From Paulinella micropora (lineage: Eukaryota > Cercozoa > Imbricatea > Euglyphida), in NCBI GenBank assembly GCA_009731375.1, contig BJOX01000354.1, forward strand, positions 450,917 through 514,916: a DNA stretch of 64,000 nt, written 5' to 3'. Within the stretch, counting starts at the first letter, position 1; every line of letters starts with the position of its first letter. The translations under genes and the position numbers were made by a program. This document shows positions 24,028-35,040 of this stretch, one piece after another. A model generated the notes under the pieces. The model was given only the letters and a program-made list of their open reading frames with translations. It was not told the origin of the DNA and did no database searches.

Positions 24028-27000
24028 GTGATGGCCAGCGACATTGGCCGTCTACTACTCTCAATGGATTACAAATACGCGAAGCACGGAGCTACCACTG
24101 TGGCCCTTATGGGACAAGGTAGAATCGCCGAAGACCTGGACAATCCCCGTGGGAATGCCTCTTCGACGGGCTCTGGCCCGATGTCCCAGGATGGGAGGAT
24201 GAGGGCTCGCGTATATGACGGAATTCCTGAACCACGTGGAGAGGCTATCTTAGCTGCGCCTCATCCTTCCTCCCCAAACCTGGCACACGGGTCGGCGCTT
24301 CAACATAAGGCGAGCGGCGCTATATGGCAGATGGCACCGCCGCCTCGACGGTACCGGCGGGTAGATCGGTACGACAAGGACGGGCGTAATCTGATTGTCT
24401 GGGGGCTCTCAGAACGCGCCAATCTACAGGAGATCGCCTCCAAAATGAGCGGTCTTGGTCTGGTGGTCCCGGTAATGGAGTGGCAAGGCCAGCGAATGTC
24501 TCGTCACCTGGAGCTGGTCTACGAGGACGATGACAGCAGGCAGACGGCGTTGCAGCAACTCAAACATCTCAAATTCTTCGGCAGAGGGGTCAATGTGGCC
24601 CTTGGGCGCAGGTTCAGGGACAGGGAACGTGTCCGAAGGCTTATTCGCATCCATCTGCGTGGGGAAGCGGCGGTCCGGAAGGAGGAAGCTGCGACGGGAT
24701 ATCGCGTCTTGCCTCTGCATGAAGAATGTGTCGATGATGTGCAGGTGGTGTCTTCGGAATTGGCTGCCGATGCACCTAAGTGTGTGTCTGAGTGTGCTGA
24801 TGTGCATGTGGTGCCCCTGCATTCGGCGGCCAGTGCAGTGGGGGACCAACCTGCGCAAGCACCTGCAGAGGGGGGCAGCACGAGGGCGGAAGCCAAGCGC
24901 GGCCGTCGGGTCCGGAAACGAGCCAAGAAGCACCGCTCCAAGCAGTTCGATACCGGCTTCAAGCTACTCGTCGCGAGTCACAACTGGCAGGGTAAAACGG
25001 GATACGACAACGTAGGCACGGCGGAATGGGCATCATTCTACAAGCACGAGGGCTGGCTAGTCATCGGGGCTCAGGAGCACCGCATGGGCAAGAAGCAACT
25101 TTCCAAATGCAGCCTGGATGGATTCCGGATTTTTGGAAAACCTGCGGAGGTCAGCGAGAAAAATCGCTGCAAGGGTGGGGTTCTATTCGCGGTGGCTAAC
25201 TTCCTTGGTCCGTATTGCAACCTGGTGTCAGCCCCCGTCGACCACCGGCAGCAAGTGTGGCTGCGTATCGCCTCGGGTGTTACCGGCGCTCAGGATATCT
25301 ATGTGGGCAACGGCTACTTTCCCCAGGAAACGCAGGAAGAAGAGTCGTCAGAGGCGTATGCGGCCTGGCAGGCAGCTATAGCTTTTTTTGGAGCCAAAGG
25401 TCTTGTGGTCACGGTGGCGGATGCCAACGCGAAGCTCGGGCCGGCATGCAGCCGAAAAGAGGAGGGCATCGTCGGTCAGCACGGGGAGGTCGATGATAAG
25501 GGAGCACCGGTACGTTCGGAGAACGGCAAGAGACTCGCGGCTGTCCTCGTCGCTACGGGCCTGCGAAATCTGAGCGGCTTCTCGTGCCCAGTGGAAGGGT
25601 CCTACTGGTGGTCCCGGCGTGAGCAGCGCGGCATGGGCACAGGCAAGCACCTCCTCGATTACATCTGCGCGTCGCCTGGCTTGGCATCTGGAGCAAAGTT
25701 CGGAGTATGCGAAGATGATCTTGATACGGACCACAAGGCAGTATGGGCCGAACTGACGTGGAGCGGCCAGCGCCGGCCAAAGCGGGCTGCGAAACCTTAC
25801 AGGTCCTTTCGTGTTGATAAGCTTATTGGTGCTGGTGTCTCGGGTAATGATCACGCTGCGAAGCAAGCGCTGGATTATCTACGCGACAAGTTCGATGACG
25901 TATTCCAGCATTGCCTACAGAAGCTTGGAGTGCATCAGCTGCCTGAGCTTGACCTATCGGGTGGTGCCGACAGCCAACGGGTGGTAGATGACGTCACCGA
26001 GCGAGTGGCGCAGTCCTTCCGAATGGCGGCGCACCGGGTCCTTGGCTCCAGATGTATACGACCCCGTTTCACCAACAATTGGTTCGACGGGGAGCTAAAG
26101 GAGCTCATTCAGCAGCGCCGGGAGGCCTACGCAGCATACAGGAGGGATGAATCGAATGCGGAAGCCCGTCTGAATTGGCTACGGCTCCGCAAGCAAATTC
26201 GGAAGGCAACTCGGGCCAAGAAGTCCGCCTCCTTCAAGCAAGTGCAGGAAGAAGCGGTCAAATGTCAACGCGAGCAATCCTCAAAGCGCTTTTGGCTACT
26301 CGCGAAGCGGCTTGGCGGGGCACGCAGAACGAAGGTCTCCGCGCCGGTGCAAAGGGAGGATGGCTCACTGGCGTGTACGCTGCCGGAAAAGGTCGCTCGG
26401 TGGGAGGAATTTCGGAAAAATTCGGTGAAGCCACGGGAAAATCCGGCAAGTGCGGCTGTTGTGGTGGAGTGCTGTGCAGAAGCAGGCTCGCTGGAGTGGG
26501 AGGAAGCCGAAGCTAAGCGGCAGTTCCACTGGAACGATCGCTTCAGAGATGAGGTGGCCCGGGCTATGAAGGAGCACGAAGTAGGTGAAGACACTTGCGA
26601 AGAGCTGGACAAGCCGTTCACGCAAGAGGAGGTCCTTGCAAGGCAACGTGCCCTGAATAACCACAAAGCTTGTGGCGAGGACAAAGTGAAGAACGAGATG
26701 CTCAAGTATGGCGGCGCCTACATCAATGGCTACTTAACGCAGTACTTCAACTGGATTCGAGAAGCCGAGAGGACTCCAAAAGCTTGGGGCAAGGGAATCA
26801 TCGTCAATATCCCCAAGGGTGGGGATCCTACGGATCCTGACAACTGGAGGGATATCTCGATTATTAGTTGCCTTGGTAAGCTGTATCTGTCCTTATTAGC
26901 TACTCGTCTAACGCTCTTCGTGGATGGCCCGGATAAGCTACGTCCAGAGCAGGGAGGCTTCCGCCCGGGGCGTCGCACTACGGATCAGGTCTTTACCCTT

Positions 27001-29139
27001 TGGCAGAGGTTGAAGGGGCGTCAGCAGCAGAAGCGGGAGTCGTATGTCCTGTTCGTCGATCTACGCAAGGCTTTCCCGTCTGTTTGGAGAGATGGCCTAT
27101 TTGAGAGGCTCTGGAAGCTGGGTGTAAGGGGCAAGTTCTGGCGCACGCTACGCAGGTGCTACGAGCAGACTTCGTCGCAAGTGCTAGTTGATGGAGCACT
27201 CACCCCCGAAGTACTGGAGGGTGTAGGCGTCCAACAGGGGTCCCCTCTCTCTCCCACACTCTTCAACGTCTTTATGGATGAGCTGTGTGATCGGCTGGCG
27301 AGTGCCCTCAAGATCACGGATGTGAAGCGGCTGAACGACATCAAGGCACTTCTATACGCGGACGACGTGGCCCTCATCGCTCACAGTCGCACCGAGCTCC
27401 AGAAGATGGTCAATGTTGTGGCCAAGTTCGCGGAAGATTACCGGCTGGAAGTCAACTTGAAGCCCGGCAAGACGGAAATCATGCCCATTTACACGTCGAG
27501 CAAGGCGAAACGACCAAGTATCAGGGAGCGAGGTGAGCCCGTGGTGTGGTTTCGCGGCCAGAAGCTTTGTGTCACCAGTCAGTACAAGTACCTGGGAGTG
27601 GTTATCACCGACGACCTGAAGTGGAAGGAGCAGGCCCTGCGGGCTACGCGTGTCACTGAAGTCGCCACCGCAGGTTGGTACTCTTTGTGGTGTGCAGGTG
27701 AGATACAAGCTAGGTATCGTCTCATGTGCTGGAATCAACTTGTGGGGGCCAAGCTGAAGTACGCCTTCGATGTCTGGCGTGCCCCCGTATCGCAGCTCAC
27801 CAAGCTGGAGGCAGCAATGCTGCGCCCCATGAGGATGATTCTCGGCATCAGCCCTAAGACAAGCAAGTGGATTACACTCTTTCTGGCGCGCTCTTTGAGT
27901 GCGGAGCGTTTGCGGCGGGCGGCGCAACTGAAGTTCTATGGACGGCTGCGTGTTCTACCGGAGAAGCGATTTCCTGTCATCGCATCTCAAGTCAAATCCG
28001 ACTGGACTGCGGAGGCCGAAGGCGCTATCAGGGACTCAATGGATCTACAACAAGGGCTTCAGGAGCTCCTAAATAGCTCAGAGAAGGACCTCGAGGGTTG
28101 GAGTTCGACTGTGGACAAGTGGGCCCTTCAGCAGGACGTCAAGATGGTGCAGCAACTGATGTGGGACAAGCGAGAGGCAGGCAGCGATCTTACTGATGGC
28201 CTGCGAGTCATCCTAAGACAAGTCTTTGGAACTAAGGAGTTCCCAAGATGGGTAGCCCTTGATGATGCGCATTATAATCTGCTTCGGAGAAGGTTGCTCA
28301 GCTGCAACAACCGCCTTCGGTTGTACCGCAGCAAGTTGGTCAGTGGCATGTCCCCTCGCTGCTTCTGTTGTCATGATGATGTCAATGAGTCCCTTGCGCA
28401 CTTCTTATGGGATTGCCCCATGCATGAGGGGAGACGTAAGCAGCTGTTGCTGAGTATGCAGAGGCTCGGTGGCATGGCTGTGGGGGGTGCTGAGGGGGAT
28501 GGAGGGAGTGAGGAGGGTGGTGAGGTCGTAGGCGGTGAGGTTGTGGTGGAGGATGTGTTGCTTGGGCGGGAGCGGGAGGGCTCTGTGCGGCAGGGTTGGG
28601 ATGATATGTCGCCTGTGGATCAATCACGATTGTTTTGTAAGCTTTTTCAGGGGAAGTCGCGCTTCCGCAGTAACTTTAGGCTTGCTGCGTTGTTAGGGGT
28701 TACAGCGTTGCGTCCCCCTCCAAAGTTGGATGTGTTGTTTGGATCATATGTGTCTGAGTGTTGGTCTGCTAGGGAGGGTAAAAGGGAGGAGCTTGGGGTG
28801 GAGGATGGGGGCGAGGAGGTGATTGACCTCACTGAGGTTCCATCAGCTTCTGTCCCACCCTCTCCCCCAAGTGACGTTGATGTTGCGCGGCGCGGCCGTC
28901 CGCGCAGTGTGGACGTCCTGGCTAGAGAGAGGGGTTCGGGAGCGCAGCGTAGTGTCTCCGAGTTCTTCTCTTCAGCTAACACCCTCGCATCTAGCTCTTC
29001 ATGCACTTCACAGCCCCCATCTGCCCCTGCTGTTGCTGTTGCTGCTATGTCTGTTTGGTGTTCTGACAATGCGTTGGGATCGGCTGACCCCGGTGACCCA
29101 ATGGAGGCACATGTCCAGGATCTGGATCTGATGCTATAG
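24028..29139 (+). CDS. LINE (non-LTR retrotransposon) polyprotein, intact
   Basis: An uninterrupted 1,703-codon ORF. Residues about 105-230 form a nucleic-acid-binding region (NLIVWGLSERANLQEIASKM, RRFRDRERVRRLIRIHLRGE). Residues about 312-575 are an apurinic-type endonuclease (EEP fold): ASHNWQG, GAQEHR (Glu350), VTVADANAKLG (Asp465, Asn467), LDYI, and TDHKAVW (Asp568, His569). Reverse transcriptase follows, with GGFRPGRRTTDQVF, VDLRKAF (Asp1011), GVQQGSPLSP and YADD (1110-1113). A C-terminal zinc knuckle (CFCC at 1445-1448, then H1458 and C1463) is typical of APE-type LINEs. The tail beyond about residue 1500 is Gly/Glu-, Ser- and Pro-rich. All catalytic residues are present and no frameshift is seen, so the copy is young and may be active. 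It would copy its own RNA at a nicked chromosomal target. A single fused ORF combines the ORF1-like and ORF2 functions. Clade not assigned. Confidence 0.97.
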   Translation: MMASDIGRLLLSMDYKYAKHGATTVALMGQGRIAEDLDNPRGNASSTGSGPMSQDGRMRARVYDGIPEPRGEAILAAPHPSSPNLAHGSALQHKASGAIWQMAPPPRRYRRVDRYDKDGRNLIVWGLSERANLQEIASKMSGLGLVVPVMEWQGQRMSRHLELVYEDDDSRQTALQQLKHLKFFGRGVNVALGRRFRDRERVRRLIRIHLRGEAAVRKEEAATGYRVLPLHEECVDDVQVVSSELAADAPKCVSECADVHVVPLHSAASAVGDQPAQAPAEGGSTRAEAKRGRRVRKRAKKHRSKQFDTGFKLLVASHNWQGKTGYDNVGTAEWASFYKHEGWLVIGAQEHRMGKKQLSKCSLDGFRIFGKPAEVSEKNRCKGGVLFAVANFLGPYCNLVSAPVDHRQQVWLRIASGVTGAQDIYVGNGYFPQETQEEESSEAYAAWQAAIAFFGAKGLVVTVADANAKLGPACSRKEEGIVGQHGEVDDKGAPVRSENGKRLAAVLVATGLRNLSGFSCPVEGSYWWSRREQRGMGTGKHLLDYICASPGLASGAKFGVCEDDLDTDHKAVWAELTWSGQRRPKRAAKPYRSFRVDKLIGAGVSGNDHAAKQALDYLRDKFDDVFQHCLQKLGVHQLPELDLSGGADSQRVVDDVTERVAQSFRMAAHRVLGSRCIRPRFTNNWFDGELKELIQQRREAYAAYRRDESNAEARLNWLRLRKQIRKATRAKKSASFKQVQEEAVKCQREQSSKRFWLLAKRLGGARRTKVSAPVQREDGSLACTLPEKVARWEEFRKNSVKPRENPASAAVVVECCAEAGSLEWEEAEAKRQFHWNDRFRDEVARAMKEHEVGEDTCEELDKPFTQEEVLARQRALNNHKACGEDKVKNEMLKYGGAYINGYLTQYFNWIREAERTPKAWGKGIIVNIPKGGDPTDPDNWRDISIISCLGKLYLSLLATRLTLFVDGPDKLRPEQGGFRPGRRTTDQVFTLWQRLKGRQQQKRESYVLFVDLRKAFPSVWRDGLFERLWKLGVRGKFWRTLRRCYEQTSSQVLVDGALTPEVLEGVGVQQGSPLSPTLFNVFMDELCDRLASALKITDVKRLNDIKALLYADDVALIAHSRTELQKMVNVVAKFAEDYRLEVNLKPGKTEIMPIYTSSKAKRPSIRERGEPVVWFRGQKLCVTSQYKYLGVVITDDLKWKEQALRATRVTEVATAGWYSLWCAGEIQARYRLMCWNQLVGAKLKYAFDVWRAPVSQLTKLEAAMLRPMRMILGISPKTSKWITLFLARSLSAERLRRAAQLKFYGRLRVLPEKRFPVIASQVKSDWTAEAEGAIRDSMDLQQGLQELLNSSEKDLEGWSSTVDKWALQQDVKMVQQLMWDKREAGSDLTDGLRVILRQVFGTKEFPRWVALDDAHYNLLRRRLLSCNNRLRLYRSKLVSGMSPRCFCCHDDVNESLAHFLWDCPMHEGRRKQLLLSMQRLGGMAVGGAEGDGGSEEGGEVVGGEVVVEDVLLGREREGSVRQGWDDMSPVDQSRLFCKLFQGKSRFRSNFRLAALLGVTALRPPPKLDVLFGSYVSECWSAREGKREELGVEDGGEEVIDLTEVPSASVPPSPPSDVDVARRGRPRSVDVLARERGSGAQRSVSEFFSSANTLASSSSCTSQPPSAPAVAVAAMSVWCSDNALGSADPGDPMEAHVQDLDLML

Positions 29140-29150
29140 TCTGAGGAAGC

Positions 29151-29366
<216 letters not shown>

Positions 29367-29417
29367 ATTTACTTATTTTGGGACAGAAGCCGTGGCCTGT
29401 CAGAGGCAGAAAGAGAC

Positions 29418-30782
29418 ATGGAACGGCGTATCTGTGTTGTACGAAGGCGAGGGCAGGAAGGCGGGGCAAACGGGATTTCAGAGGGGTTTGCTTTAGTAGA
29501 GAAAGCAGTGCATAGTGGGAGTGTTACCTTAACCAATTTGGAAAGTTCATTCTGGCAAAGTGTGTATGTGCGTGCTTCACCTCCAAATGTTATGTTTTTT
29601 GCTGTGCACTCAGTCTAAAGTGGAATGGAAGACGTTCTGCGACAAGTATTATCGGGCGTTTCCGGACAAGCAAGATGTAAAAATTCTCAAGCTATGCATT
29701 GGTCACTTTTGTACCTGGTCGAGCAAAATACAGGAGCATTCGTTTGTTTACAGGCGTGCGAGATATTTTCATAGACCAGGACCTTTTGGCGGCAGCAGTG
29801 GCAACACATGGCTTCCCGTTCAAGTATAACCAGGCAGAAGTCGAGGACATGAAGTAAGTAAGTAGTGGCAGCTAGTGACGTTCAACCTGTGTTGTTTTGA
29901 TGGCTTATCATGGTCAATATGGAATTTGAAGAGCAGAATGAAAGAGAAGTAATGATTTTATCTATTCAGCGCTTTTTTGTTGGTTTTGCTTTTTGTGATT
30001 TGCAGCAAAAAGCTGGAGAACAAGCGGGGCTCGTCCAGAAAAGTAGCCACCAACGTGTTTGACTGGGTCAGAAATGGTTTTTCCCGGCTCACTGGGGATG
30101 AAAAGAAAGGCGATGTGGGCAATCTTTTCAAGGCAGTAGTCGACAAGAACACTGCCAAAGTACTGCAAATCCTGCAGAACCAAAGGCATCTGATGACGTA
30201 CAAGCTCAAGGATTCCAACTACACTGTTTTACACGAAGCCACCTGGTTAAATAATTTGAGCATGGTCCAGTCTCTTGTGGATATTGGGTGCGACCCTAAT
30301 ATAACTACTCAATCAGGCAACAATTCTTCTCCCCCGTTCTCGCATGATGCAAAGTAAGAGACTCTGGGTAGACGGAGAATATGGATGGTTTGCGAAAGGA
30401 ATGTGGGAAAGGAGCGCGTGGTGGGAAAATGCTTATTTAATTTTTGTTTGGATGGTTTTCCTAGGTGAAACCGGTTTGACTGCTCTGGATATCGCATGCA
30501 CTTATAATCATTACGATATTGCAAAGGTTTTGGTGAGCAAAACGACCAAGCCTGTGAATACGCAGTATATCGCTCAGCATTGCAGCGACAAAACTACCTT
30601 GGAATACGTCCTTGGGGCCAGCCACAACTTAAAGCAGAAGTTCGAGGCAGCGTTAAACCCCGAGGTACGCACGCGGAGGGGTTACAAGAGCACGCGGAGC
30701 CCGCTCATTGCTGCAGCGGTCAAGGACAACCGAGACGTCGCTCAACTCATGATCAAGCACGGGGCGGATCCTGAGTGGAAAG

Positions 30783-30856
<74 letters not shown>

Positions 30857-30884
30857 CTTTCTCTCTCTCTCTCGCTCTCTCTCG

Positions 30885-30952
<68 letters not shown>

Positions 30953-31781
30953 CTTTCTCTCTCTCTCTTTTCCTCTCTCACGCACACGTAGACCGAAAGT
31001 TAAGCCTCTGCAGGAAAGCGCGGTATCAAAACCAGCGGAAAATTGTTCAACAAATTTCCATTTGCTGACTTAAAGATAATTTTATTTTCTAAATTTGTTT
31101 AGAAAAGTCAGATTCAGGTCTTTTGCTTCCGAGAGGCGTATTGGTAAGACAGGGTAGAGGGCAGTCAAGTAAAAATGTTGTTTGTTTTTCGTGTGAAGGG
31201 GGGGGGGGGGGGGNNNNNNNNNNGGGGGGGGGGGGGGGGTCGACACATGTACGGAAGCACAACACGCACATGTAGGCAAATACATACATACATACATATA
31301 AACGTATGTTATATTTGCATATATGTATGCTGTTTGAATGTCTGTATGCAGAAATATGTATTTTTCCTTCGTTTTTGATTTATGTACATGTTCGTACACG
31401 CAAAAGAGAGGCTTGTTTTACCTTCGTTGAAACTGACAGACAACTGGTCACACTGCTTTGTTTTTGGCCGCTGTGAACGAATCGCAAGAAACCATATCGC
31501 TCCTGGTTACCGAGGGAGCAGACTTGAATGCTTCGGACAACAAGGGTACGCATATAAAATCGTTTAGGTGGTTCTATGCACGCGCGTGCTGTAAGCCTGT
31601 TTTTCATTTGTTGAACACAGGGATATCGATTGGGATGGCTGCAATCGCGAATGCGTCCGTGGAAACAAACAGGCTGATCCTGTCCTTAGCTAAGGACCAT
31701 AATAAAGATGTGATTAACCAACAGACGAACGAATCCGGAGGAAAAGGAATGGTTCTGCTTCCTCTGTCTGTGAGTCTGTAG

Positions 31782-31821
<40 letters not shown>

Positions 31822-33906
31822 TCTTTTGGTTCTATTTTTCTTGTTTCTTCCTTTTTTTTTTCTTTCTTTTTTTTTTCTTGTTATCTTTCTTTTATTTTTC
31901 TTTGCTTTTTCTTTCCTCTTCCTTTCTTTCTTTTCTTTTCTCTTTAAGTAAGTAGGTATATATATATATATAATGAATAATATATAAATAAATAAATAAA
32001 CAAATAAATAAATAAGTAAATAAGCAAGGAAAATAATTAGGTAATACATACATTTTGAAAGTTGGTTAGTAACATTTTGCGCCAGATTTTGAATGTATGC
32101 CTTGCTTTGTATAGGTGCATATGCTGGCGGTCCGACCTGAAGTTGAGCCAGAGCTGATGGAGCTCCTCGAAGATGAAGAAGCTGACTTCGGGGTGGCGGA
32201 CTTGAAGGGGAACACAGTTGTTCATGATCTCGTGCTAGCAGAAGATCATAATGGTCTCTTGGAAGCGCTGGTGAAAAAAGAGGTTTTTGATGACATCAAG
32301 GACCAAGCAGATAATCGGGGCCGCACGCCCTTTGCGTTTGCAGTGGCTACAGGTAAGGGGGCCCTAATTGAAAAGCTTGTGGACGCGGGCTCTGACGTGA
32401 CGGTGCCCGATGAAGATGGTAAGCATGCACTATACCATGCACCAGACGCAGATACGCTGCACAAAGTCGCCAACTTGACCAAAGCAACCACGCTCCTCAA
32501 CCAGCGGAATCCTCAGACGGGAGAAACACTTCTTTTGTGGCAGCTCAGCCAACCAGGCGAAGAATCAACGCGCAAAGTGAAATGTTTGATAGATTTGAAC
32601 AGCAGCACGGTTGTTGAAGACAACAGAGGCCAGACTATTTTCCACAAGGGTGCCATGGGAGGCCAACTTGAGGCGTTGGTGTCCCATGAAAAAACCGCAC
32701 CACTTGTAACTCGGTCGAACTTGGAAAAAGAAGATGCCAATAAAAACCGTGCTATTCATGCTGCAGCGCGAGGAGGCCAAGTCAGCAGCCTTGAAGTCCT
32801 AAAAAAATACCACGTAGATGTCAACGCTGAGAATGATAATGGAGAGACTGCTCTTCACATCGGCGTACCCTCCGCACCTGTGGTTGCGGAGTTGCTGGAC
32901 CAGGGTGCGAACTGCATGAAAAAAGACAACAAAGGCAACCTGGCTTTGCACGCAGCTGCGAAGTCACCAGCTGCAGAGGAGAGCGTGAAAATATTGTTGC
33001 GAAAAGGTCCGTCGGCCCCATCTGTGCCGAATAATGAAGGCAAGATTTCCAGCGACTTGGCAGAAGAGTGTGGCAACGCCGCATCGATGCAAGAAATCAT
33101 CATCAGCAACCTGCTGGGAAAAGGTACCCAAGCGTGGTGGAAACAACAAATATATACGCTTTGTTTTAGGTGCAGCTGCTGGTGAGCTCAAGGTTGGCTT
33201 GCACTGGAGCGATATCCATGACCTGGACTTGTCGGTGAAAGCGCCTAGTGGAGAGCTGATCTACTTTGGCCACAGAAAGAGCTCTTGTGGTGGAGAGCTT
33301 GACCTTGACCAAAATATAAGTCCCACAACCCACGACGCGCAGGAGCACATCGTGTGGAAAACCGACCCACCTGCGGGAATTTACCATGTTTTCGTAACCT
33401 TCTTCAATGATCACTCTCCCCACGCAGAGAATTATCGAGAGCGGAACATGAAGGAACATGCGGGTTTCTCCGAAATGAAGCTCGGCCAAGTGCCTTGCCA
33501 TTTCGTAGTGCCAGTCTTTCAGCAGCAGAAGGTAGTCTTTGCCCTGCGAGGGCAGATTTATCGTGACCAGGACCGAAATGGAGCACAAGGCGTTTACCCG
33601 ACTTCCTCCCCCCCTCCCTCCTCCTCCCTCCCTCCCTCCTCCTCCCTCCCTCCCTTTCCTCCCTTCCCTCCCCTCCCTTCCCTCCTCGTCCCCTTCTCTG
33701 GTCATCGCCCATTTAAGTTTGCTTGCTCCTTCAACTGGAGTGCAACCGGCATTGACACGAAGTCGATTACATTAGGGGAAGGCATTTCTTACCAAGTGCA
33801 GATCGCCAAAAGGGATGCAACGACAGTTACTAGCAGCCTACATGATGAAGTGTCTGCCCTTCGATTCCGATTGCCGGCTGTCAACCTAGAAGAGGAAGAT
33901 GCATGA
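29418..33906 (+). CDS. ankyrin-repeat protein with C-terminal YfaP/DUF2135-like domain, nine exons
   Basis: Inferred exons: 29418-29561, 29614-29710, 29754-29853, 30006-30316, 30465-30784, 31440-31545, 31621-31769, 32115-33123 and 33170-33906 (TGA). All junctions keep frame. Intron 2 is only 43 nt. Intron 4 uses a GC donor (CAG|GCAACA ... CCTAG), which is the only choice that joins ITTQSG to ETGLTALDIACTYNH. After a start domain (WKTFCDKYYRAFPDKQ), ankyrin repeats run from exon 4 to exon 8, for example YTVLHEATWLNNLSMVQSLV, TTGHTALFLAAV and NDNGETALHIGV. Exon 9 has LKVGLHWSDIHDLDLSVKAP, GELIYFGH, GGELDLDQN and PPAGIYHVFV, the signature order of the YfaP/DUF2135 beta-sandwich. A pyrimidine (CCCTCC)n tract at 33603-33690 is in frame and may be a further small intron. 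The likely role is as a scaffold or sensor; function unknown. Confidence 0.85.
30785..30988 (+). repeat. (CT)n microsatellite starting at a splice donor
   Basis: The array begins at the second base of the intron (GAT|GTCTCTCTCT) and continues with TTTC and GC interruptions for about 200 bp inside ankyrin intron 5. Confidence 0.9.
31198..31239. other. poly-G tract with 10-N gap inside an intron
   Basis: G run, Ns at 31214-31223, then a G run again. It interrupts ankyrin intron 5. Confidence 0.97.
31785..32035. repeat. (CT)n, T-rich and (AAAT)n low-complexity intron sequence
   Basis: A pyrimidine run, a T-rich stretch, a short (TA)n and an AAAT array fill ankyrin intron 7. Confidence 0.9.
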
Positions 33907-34750
<844 letters not shown>

Positions 34751-34824
34751 GAGAGAAAGGGGGTGAGCGACAGCGATAATGAGAAAGAAATAGGACGGGA
34801 AGATATATATTTTTTGGGGGACGG

Positions 34825-34945
34825 GGAAGGGTCATACAATAGATTTATGGGAAGGTCATATAATAGATTTATGGTGTATATAATATATTTATGGGAAGGG
34901 TCATATAATAGATTTATGGGAAAGGTCATACAAGGGATTTATAAA
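34825..34945. repeat. 24-bp minisatellite, about 5 units
   Basis: Repeats of GGGAAGGTCATATAATAGAT-like units with small length changes, ending before a poly-G tract and a 40-N gap (35001-35040). Confidence 0.88.
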
Positions 34946-35040
34946 GGGGACAAAGAGAAAAGAAATGTGACTATGGGGGGGGGGGGGGGGGGGGGGGGGG
35001 NNNNNNNNNNNNNNNNNNNNNNNNNNNNNNNNNNNNNNNN

